A DNA stretch of 15,087 bases from NCBI GenBank assembly GCA_900769115.1, contig CAAGFJ010000003.1, positions 1 to 15,087 of the forward strand, written 5' to 3'. The position numbers and the translations under genes are program-made. Below the pieces are notes generated by a model. That model searched no databases. It saw only the letters and a list, made by a program, of their open reading frames with translations, and was not told the origin of the DNA. Source of the stretch: Lachnospiraceae bacterium. Lineage in GTDB: Bacteria; Bacillota; Clostridia; Lachnospirales; Lachnospiraceae. The number at the start of each line of letters is the position of its first letter. The stretch's first letter is position 1. This document shows, in pieces, positions 6,266 through 12,103 of this stretch.

Positions 6266-9200
6266 TTAATCTACATTTTCTGCTCCATCTGTATTGAATT
6301 TCTGTTTATCAGACTCCTTCTCATGGTAAAACATCTCATATATGCAAGGCACTACTGCTAATGTCAATACGGTACCATAAATGAGTCCTCCAATTACTAC
6401 TAATGCCATCGGCTGTGCCATATCTGCACCCATACCAATTCCCATTGCCATCGTTGACAGACCAAGGATCGTAGTAAGTGCTGTCATTACAATCGGACGT
6501 AATCTCTTTCTTCCGGTCTGAATGATCGCCTCCCGAATCTCTAATCCCATCTCCCTCAACTGATTCACACTATCTACAAATACAATACCATTATTAACAA
6601 TAACTCCACATAACATAACCATACCGATCATCGCAATGATACTGACATCCTTACCGGCTAAGAACAATGCAGCAAATCCACCGGTAAATGCCAACGGAAT
6701 CGTAAACATGATAATAAATGGTCCCTTTAATGACTGGAACTGTGCAACCATGATCAGATACATGAATGCAAGTGCCAAAATAAGCATTAGGATCACCTGA
6801 TTCATTGCCTCCATAACCGTCTCATTTTCTCCATCATATACAATACTGTATCCCTCCGGAAGTTCTACCTTCTTAAGTGCCTTCTTCACCTCACCGGACA
6901 CCGCCGTTGTCGTATATCCATCCTTCACTTTCGCTGATACGGAAATATACCGGGTCTGGTTCAGACGATTGATCGATGTTAACGAATTGGCATCCTGCAC
7001 CTCGGCAATCTGTTTCACCTTTACCTGTTTCTTCTCTTCGCCCTTCGTTCCTTCTATCTCAATATTCTTAACATCATCTAACGTATAAGATTCCTGTTTC
7101 TCATCCTTAACATAGACCGGATAATCCTTCGAGGTCGTTGTAAGTGTTGTTGCCAAACTGCTCTCCTTCAGTTTTTCCTGCACTGCCTGATATACCTGTG
7201 CAACGGTAAGACCATATTCTGCTGCCTTATCCTTATCTACCACCAACCGGTATTCCGGTGTGGAATCCGTAAGTCCATTATCCATCTCTGTAAGTCCATC
7301 TACACCTTCTAACTTATCACCAACCGTCTGTGCTAACTTCTGTAATTCGTCCAGATCCTTTCCCTTAATCCGTACCACAACACCTTCTGTCATCATACTG
7401 CTCATATCCATCGTCGATGCAGATACGGAGATCTCACAGTCATAATCCTTCGTCTTATCCAGGATCATTTCTGCAATCTCATCATTAGTATGTTTCTTAT
7501 CCTGCTTACACTCAATATAGTAACTAACTGTATTGATCGAATCATCGGATCCCAGACCGATCATCGACATGGAGCTTCCACTTAACATGGCTCCTACTGT
7601 CTCTATATCTTCAATCTCTAATACCGAATCAATTACCTGATCCGACATATCTGCAGTCTCTTCCAACGTCTTGGTTCCTTCCGGCATCGTAAGTGTCATT
7701 GACATCTGTGTCGAATCCATAGATGGGAAGAAAGAAAATCCTCTGCTAAGTGCAAGCCCTGCCGATACGACCAGCAACGTAGCAACTCCAACTAACACAA
7801 TCCCTTTATGATTCAGGATCGTATCCAGATGACGGGCATAGAAGTCACTGATCCGGTTCACCGTCTTATTCTCTTTTTCAGATACATGATCGAACGTCTT
7901 AGATGCCACCATCGGCACAAAGGTAACTGCTACGATCAAACTTGCCAGCAAAGAATAGGCAATGGTAAGTCCCATATCCGTAAACAACTGTTTGGTGATT
8001 CCCGATGTAAATACAATCGGAAGGAATACACATACCGTGGTCAGTGTGGATGCAGTAATTGCTCCTGTCATCTGTTTTGCACCTTCAATCGATGCTTCTT
8101 TCACAGAATATCCATCCTTACGCAGCCGGTATATATTCTCAATAACTACAATGGAATTATCTACTAGCATACCTACACCTAATGCCAACCCTGACAGGGA
8201 TATTACATTCAATGTAATTCCACTGAAATACATCAGTACAATAGCAAAGATTACAGATACTGGAATGGAAACCGCAATAATTCCTGTCGGCCGGATATCT
8301 TTTAAGAAGAAGATCAAAATGATAACGGCTAAGATTGCACCCATAACCAGATTACTTAACACGGAATTGACCACCAGATCAATATACATACCCTGATCCA
8401 TCAAGGTTGTAAAAGATACCTTGTCATCCTGCTTATGAAGCTCTTCAAACTTATCCTTCAACCGGTCAGATACCGATTTGGTGGAATATTCATTCTGCTT
8501 GGCAATGGAAAGGATCACACCCGGATTATCATTTACTTTGGTATATATCTTATCGCTATCATTTACTTCCACCACATCTGCTACATCTGACAGCTTGATC
8601 GGATCAACATCATCCATTCCCATATCTAATAACACAAAGTCCGAAAGACTTTCCACATCATCAAACTTATCTCCGACACGCACCAGATAATCCACATCAT
8701 CTTCTGTTACATAGCCCGCAGGATAATCAAAGTTCTGTGCCGTCAGGATTCCTTCTATCATAGATGTCGTAATAATATTATTCAAATCTGCATTATCATA
8801 TGCTGTCTCTTTTGCAGAATCCAAATTATCTTCCTGCTCTGCGATCTTCTCCTCACCCTGCTCTAACTGAACCTGGGCTTTCGTCATCTCACTGTTTGTC
8901 TCATTCTCTTTCGTCTTTAACTTGGAATATCCATCATCAATCTGCTGCTTGCCTTTGCTGATCTTATTCTCTGCCTGCTTAAGCTTCTGCTTGCCCTTTG
9001 CAATCTCGGTAAGCCCGCTCTCAATCTGTGTCTGTGAGCTTTGCAGATAACTGATATAAGCCGGCAGACTTGCAAATGTAAGTGCCGCACCATTCTGATT
9101 AGTCTGACTGGCCAGCTGTGTCTCCATCTTCGTCATTACTGCCTGTATCGCTTCTAGCTGTGCTTTTGATGCCTCATCATCCGGGTTCGCTGCAAGCAGT

Positions 9201-10120
9201 GCGGTCAACTGTTCTTTGTTCGCCTTCATCTGTTCGTAACCGGAAAGCAGCTCCTGCAAAGACTGTATCGCCTGTACTAATTGTGTCTTCTGCTCCTGTA
9301 ACGTCTTCTCCTGCTCTTCTAACTGCTTCTTTGCTTCCTGTATCTCTTTCTCAGAAGATAACAACTCGTATTTTGCATCGTCTATCTTGATCTGCGCTTT
9401 GGCAAACTGCTCACTCGCCTTCTTCTGACCGGTTGCTAACTTGCTCTTGCCGCTGCTGATCTCACTCTTGCCATCTGCAATCGCCTTGCCCGCATCCTCA
9501 AATTTCTGGTCTAACGCTTTCTGAATCTTCTCATTTGCTTTCCTGACCTTATCCTCCCGGATCATGACCTGTACCGATTCTTCTACTGTACCCATTGTTG
9601 TAACAGAAGCAACACCCTCGATTCCTTCAATGGATGGAGCAATATTATTCTCCACATAATCACTTAACTCTACGGTATCTGCTCCCTCTAAATCGACTGC
9701 CGCAACCATAACAGGCATCATATTGGGATTCAATTTCATGATCATCGGACTGCTGACAGAATCATCAAAATAACCACTGACCTGATCTAACTTCTCACGC
9801 ATATCGATCGTGGCTGTATCCATGTTTGTATCTGAATTAAATTCTAAGATAACCATAGAATAGTTCTCAGATGACACAGACTGCAGATTCTTAATATTAT
9901 CAATCGTAGCAACCGCCTGCTCGATTGGTTTCGTTACACTTGTCTCTACCGCTTCCGGACTTGCTCCCGGATATGTCGTGATAACTACTGCATATGGTAA
10001 TTCCATATCTGGCAACAGATCCACAGTCATCTTGGTATATGCCACTACACCTAATATAATCACCAGAATAATTCCTACAATTACCGTATACGCTTTCTTT
10101 ACGCTGAATTTTGCTATCAT
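6266..10120 (-). CDS. RND-family efflux permease (HAE1/SwrC-like) with long coiled-coil insert
   Basis: A 1284-residue proton-coupled membrane transporter. Twelve helices are visible at about 11-28, 588-606, 612-632, 640-663, 685-705, 715-740, 773-792, 1106-1127, 1134-1155, 1160-1185, 1208-1230 and 1237-1262, in the RND order with two large extracytoplasmic domains. Family marks are DLLPDMELP (34-42), TTYPGASPEAVE (48-59) and GMLVDNSIVVIEN (650-662). The last holds D654, the likely proton-relay aspartate, with N655 where AcrB has a second Asp. Helix 10 reads VIVNNGIVFVD, lacking AcrB's Lys940. Typical AcrB-like permeases are about 1050 residues. The excess is a Lys/Glu/Gln-rich insert at about 195-445 with heptad character and SGKSKL/AKGKQKL-type repeats resembling YhgE/Pip or MmpL coiled coils. 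No adaptor or TolC gene is nearby, as expected for a single-membrane cell. ATG at 10120 follows GGAGG at five bases; ATG at 10132 has no ribosome site. The substrate is unknown. Confidence 0.93.
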   Translation of the reverse strand: MIAKFSVKKAYTVIVGIILVIILGVVAYTKMTVDLLPDMELPYAVVITTYPGASPEAVETSVTKPIEQAVATIDNIKNLQSVSSENYSMVILEFNSDTNMDTATIDMREKLDQVSGYFDDSVSSPMIMKLNPNMMPVMVAAVDLEGADTVELSDYVENNIAPSIEGIEGVASVTTMGTVEESVQVMIREDKVRKANEKIQKALDQKFEDAGKAIADGKSEISSGKSKLATGQKKASEQFAKAQIKIDDAKYELLSSEKEIQEAKKQLEEQEKTLQEQKTQLVQAIQSLQELLSGYEQMKANKEQLTALLAANPDDEASKAQLEAIQAVMTKMETQLASQTNQNGAALTFASLPAYISYLQSSQTQIESGLTEIAKGKQKLKQAENKISKGKQQIDDGYSKLKTKENETNSEMTKAQVQLEQGEEKIAEQEDNLDSAKETAYDNADLNNIITTSMIEGILTAQNFDYPAGYVTEDDVDYLVRVGDKFDDVESLSDFVLLDMGMDDVDPIKLSDVADVVEVNDSDKIYTKVNDNPGVILSIAKQNEYSTKSVSDRLKDKFEELHKQDDKVSFTTLMDQGMYIDLVVNSVLSNLVMGAILAVIILIFFLKDIRPTGIIAVSIPVSVIFAIVLMYFSGITLNVISLSGLALGVGMLVDNSIVVIENIYRLRKDGYSVKEASIEGAKQMTGAITASTLTTVCVFLPIVFTSGITKQLFTDMGLTIAYSLLASLIVAVTFVPMVASKTFDHVSEKENKTVNRISDFYARHLDTILNHKGIVLVGVATLLVVSAGLALSRGFSFFPSMDSTQMSMTLTMPEGTKTLEETADMSDQVIDSVLEIEDIETVGAMLSGSSMSMIGLGSDDSINTVSYYIECKQDKKHTNDEIAEMILDKTKDYDCEISVSASTMDMSSMMTEGVVVRIKGKDLDELQKLAQTVGDKLEGVDGLTEMDNGLTDSTPEYRLVVDKDKAAEYGLTVAQVYQAVQEKLKESSLATTLTTTSKDYPVYVKDEKQESYTLDDVKNIEIEGTKGEEKKQVKVKQIAEVQDANSLTSINRLNQTRYISVSAKVKDGYTTTAVSGEVKKALKKVELPEGYSIVYDGENETVMEAMNQVILMLILALAFMYLIMVAQFQSLKGPFIIMFTIPLAFTGGFAALFLAGKDVSIIAMIGMVMLCGVIVNNGIVFVDSVNQLREMGLEIREAIIQTGRKRLRPIVMTALTTILGLSTMAMGIGMGADMAQPMALVVIGGLIYGTVLTLAVVPCIYEMFYHEKESDKQKFNTDGAENVD

Positions 10121-10125
10121 GTCAT

Positions 10126-10130
10126 CCTCC
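10126..10130 (-). promoter_or_regulatory. Ribosome site that decides the RND start
   Basis: GGAGG lies five bases before ATG 10120 and is embedded just after the in-frame ATG at 10132, which itself directly abuts the TAA (10135-10133) of the lipoprotein gene. The geometry makes 10120 the real start and suggests translational coupling. Confidence 0.8.
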
Positions 10131-10132
10131 AT

Positions 10133-11071
10133 TTATTGATCAATTCTTACGTCCGGGTGCTTAAATGCGGTTGGAAATGTTGCAATCTCCAAAACATCTG
10201 CAATCTCTGCTCTTCCCTTCTGATCTAATTCACCTGCTACCCTTACTTTTTCATTGTCATACTGTAATGTTGCATGCCGGTACTGTATCTTTCCTTCTTC
10301 ATAGAAACTCCAGTTGATATTCATATATTGATTCGACCGGTAGAGATATGTAATGTCCAACTCATATCCTCCATAAAGCTCCCTGATATCTTCTAATATA
10401 TCTGAACTTCCCTGAAATTCCAGAAACTGCTCTTCTACAATCGGAATACCTCCATATTCCTTGAACCCTTCATCCGGATTGTAATATAAGTAATAATCAC
10501 AATACTCATCTGCCTTATCTTTGTCTCCATATACACGCAATACCATATGATTGCCGGATTCCTCCTTGAGATACCCCCGTCCGGATACAATCGGCTGCAC
10601 AACCTGATCTTTGTTGTCTAATGTATACACCAATGTATTCGGATGCCCCGCTATCTCCTGCTGTAACAACAGGTATTTCTTCGTTGAGAATTCTAAGGTA
10701 TCCGTTGTTACAATGGTCTTACCTTCAAAATTATCTTCCACTAATTCACACCCTGCCGGATGCATATACCAGAGCTTATATCCATCTGAATTTGTCACAA
10801 CGAAGGCTTCATGAGTTCCATCCTTATTATAATCTCCGTATTGAAAATCCATCACCGTTTCATTGTTCATCTCCTCAAACATTATAAACAGATCACCTCT
10901 TGAAAGATCTGTCGTCTTATCCTTCACATCATTCTCTGTTGTATCCAGCGTAATCCGAATATCCACTGCACCTTGTTCTGACTCCAGTCTGTTTGTACCT
11001 TTACATCCCATCAAAAGCACCACGCATCCAAGTAAAAAACCGACATAATGCCGCTTTCGTATATGTTGCAT
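10133..11071 (-). CDS. Predicted lipoprotein with FG-GAP/VCBS-like acidic loop
   Basis: A 312-residue protein of unknown function. It begins with a basic segment (RKRH), a hydrophobic stretch and LLMGC, an acceptable lipobox with C23 as lipidation site, so it is probably anchored to the outer face of the membrane. At 80-88 DYNKDGTHE matches the D-x-N-x-D-G-x-x-E loop of FG-GAP/VCBS and EF-hand-like calcium sites, in a FQYGDYNKDGTHEAFVV context typical of single FG-GAP blades. The rest is rich in Tyr and acidic residues, and I recognise no catalytic motif. GGAGG sits five bases before the start and overlaps the region of the yigZ stop; its own stop directly abuts the RND region. Being in the slot where Gram-negative operons often carry an adaptor, it may be a partner of the permease, but it shows no membrane-fusion-protein hallmark. 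That link is inference. Confidence 0.8.
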   Translation of the reverse strand: MQHIRKRHYVGFLLGCVVLLMGCKGTNRLESEQGAVDIRITLDTTENDVKDKTTDLSRGDLFIMFEEMNNETVMDFQYGDYNKDGTHEAFVVTNSDGYKLWYMHPAGCELVEDNFEGKTIVTTDTLEFSTKKYLLLQQEIAGHPNTLVYTLDNKDQVVQPIVSGRGYLKEESGNHMVLRVYGDKDKADEYCDYYLYYNPDEGFKEYGGIPIVEEQFLEFQGSSDILEDIRELYGGYELDITYLYRSNQYMNINWSFYEEGKIQYRHATLQYDNEKVRVAGELDQKGRAEIADVLEIATFPTAFKHPDVRIDQ

Positions 11072-11080
11072 TTATACCTC

Positions 11081-11707
11081 CTAACGTACGGAAAATACCG
11101 CATCCTCCTGTTCAATCTGTATTCTTCCGGCTGTAGCTTCTATTAGCTGCTTCTTAATCTGTTCTGCCTCATCTACTAAAACTTCAATCTGAAACATAAC
11201 ATCCTCTCCATATGTGCTGTCAACAACCGGAATATTCTGATTATTCAACATATATTGTATTTTACCAAGATCCGTATAATTCGTTGTCAACCGCATTGGT
11301 ACAATCAGGCATTTTGTAACCATATCTGTTGCCTCAATACAAGCTCTCGCTGCATCTGTATATGCGCGCACTAATCCACCGGTTCCAAGCAGTGTACCTC
11401 CAAAATATCTGGTAACTACAATGCAGACATCACATAAGCCTCTTCCTTCTATGACTTCCAGAATCGGCTTTCCCGCTGTTCCTCCCGGTTCCCCATCATC
11501 TGAAAAACGAATTGTCTGTTGCTGCCCATCCACGGAATAGGCATAACAATTATGCCGTGCATCAAAATGCTTCTTACGGATCTCATTTACAAAGGAAACT
11601 GCCTCTTCTTCTGTCTCTGTATGTTTCACATAACCAATAAATCTTGACTTCTTCTCTACAATCTCATCCGTTCCGGGTTCTAATATTGTCTTATATTCTT
11701 TCAACAT
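11081..11707 (-). CDS. yigZ: YigZ/IMPACT family (UPF0029) protein
   Basis: A 208-residue cytoplasmic protein of the widespread YigZ family, related to the N-terminal domain of eukaryotic IMPACT/YIH1, whose role in bacteria is not settled (RNA or ribosome-related functions have been suggested). The signature is complete: EKKSRFIGYV (19-28), DARHNCYAYSV (49-59), RFSDDGEPGGTAGKPIL (67-83) and VVTRYFGGTLLGTGGLVRAY (97-116). Residues from about 135 form the usual C-terminal ferredoxin-like DUF1949 region. The length matches the family norm of about 205-215. The start at 11707 has GAGGA six bases upstream. It is the first gene of a three-gene unit with nine bases to the lipoprotein gene. Its functional tie to that gene and the RND pump is unclear. 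Confidence 0.95.
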   Translation of the reverse strand: MLKEYKTILEPGTDEIVEKKSRFIGYVKHTETEEEAVSFVNEIRKKHFDARHNCYAYSVDGQQQTIRFSDDGEPGGTAGKPILEVIEGRGLCDVCIVVTRYFGGTLLGTGGLVRAYTDAARACIEATDMVTKCLIVPMRLTTNYTDLGKIQYMLNNQNIPVVDSTYGEDVMFQIEVLVDEAEQIKKQLIEATAGRIQIEQEDAVFSVR

Positions 11708-11745
11708 CTAAAATCCTCATATTTTCATAATAATTAGCACCTGTT

Positions 11746-11776
11746 ATGATAGCAGATTCTATGTGGAAATGCCACA
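11746..11776 (-). promoter_or_regulatory. Small palindrome and secondary extended -10 in the yigZ leader
   Basis: TGTGG-AAATG-CCACA (11762-11776) is a perfect 5-bp inverted repeat with a 5-base spacer. Downstream on the minus strand TGC-TATCAT (-10 at 11751-11746) could be a second, weaker extended -10 promoter, whose -35 would fall inside the palindrome. It may be an operator or a small leader hairpin; the repeat is short enough to be chance. Confidence 0.3.
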
Positions 11777-11830
11777 GAAATCCATATGAAATAATTGATA
11801 TTTCAAAATAGTTTCCCTAGGCAATTATCT

Positions 11831-11858
11831 ATTATATGCTTTTTCTATTCCTTGTCAA
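11831..11858 (-). promoter_or_regulatory. Consensus housekeeping promoter of the yigZ-lipoprotein-RND operon
   Basis: On the minus strand TTGACA (11858-11853) and TATAAT (11836-11831) are both perfect consensus hexamers with a 16-base spacer. Initiation near 11824 gives a leader of about 117 nt before yigZ. It is the strongest promoter-like sequence I found in the window. Confidence 0.75.
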
Positions 11859-11937
11859 CTGTCATATATGAAAAAAGCCCATTGTCCCCGCAATCCTCCC
11901 CACAAAATGAATAAAGATAGCATTTTGTGTCCATGTT

Positions 11938-11946
11938 TGATATAAT
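11938..11946 (+). promoter_or_regulatory. Extended -10 promoter of the PBP gene
   Basis: TGA-TATAAT is a consensus extended -10 with no good -35 at 16-18 bases. It has the same design, and the same GAAC following, as the MCP promoter. Predicted initiation is near 11953, immediately before the structured leader. Confidence 0.65.
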
Positions 11947-11956
11947 GAACGCATAA

Positions 11957-12073
11957 GCGCGAACGCAACTTTTGTTGGCAAGCATGAGCTGCTTGCAGAT
12001 CAATGCTTGACCCAAAAGTTATGTGAGTGTAACGAATACTGAGGAACCGAAGGTTCCGAAGTGGCATTCGCGC
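11957..12073 (+). promoter_or_regulatory. Candidate structured leader RNA, copy B (upstream of PBP)
   Basis: The closing stem pairs GCGCGAACGC (11957-11966) with GCATTCGCGC (12064-12073), with one C-A mismatch. A large extra arm absent from copy A follows: AACTTTTG (11967-11974) pairs with CAAAAGTT (12013-12020), continued by GGCAAGCAT (11977-11985) with ATGCTTG-A-CC (12003-12012). Then GAGTGTAACGAATACTGA matches copy A. The core hairpin is TACT/AGTG, facing GA/GA, then GGAACC/GGTTCC with a GAA loop (12037-12063). Compared with copy A the upper stem differs on both strands but still pairs, and the outer C-G becomes T-G. It lies 30 bases before the PBP start. No known riboswitch consensus is recognised. 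Confidence 0.65.
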
Positions 12074-12088
12074 CAGCAAGCTATACTG

Positions 12089-12098
12089 ATTTCGGAGG
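12089..12098 (+). promoter_or_regulatory. PBP ribosome site overlapping a leader-complementary segment
   Basis: GGAGG (12094-12098) lies five bases before ATG 12104. ATTTCGGAG (12089-12097) is complementary over nine positions, including two G-U pairs, to TTCCGAAGT (12054-12062) in the core hairpin. This pairing would bury four of the five Shine-Dalgarno bases and cannot coexist with the core hairpin. It is a plausible translational off-state. Confidence 0.5.
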
Positions 12099-12103
12099 CA
12101 GAT

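Larger units (their letters stand above)
11708..12103. other. Divergent intergenic region between yigZ and the PBP gene
   Basis: About 395 bases without a coding gene. It holds back-to-back promoters: one leftward for the yigZ operon (11831-11858) and one rightward for the PBP (11938-11946), each with a leader of more than 100 nt. The right part is a structured leader. The segment 11859-11930 shows nothing I can name beyond a pyrimidine-rich run on the plus strand. Confidence 0.7.

Noticed and set aside
7962..8396. Plus-strand ORFs up to 144 codons opposite the RND helices
   Set aside because: Shadow frames of the RND gene, which has clear helices and motifs here.
11855..12079. Minus-strand ORF of 74 codons in the yigZ-PBP intergenic region
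   Set aside because: It is antisense to the structured PBP leader, has no convincing ribosome site, and its protein shows no recognisable domain. It is best explained as chance.
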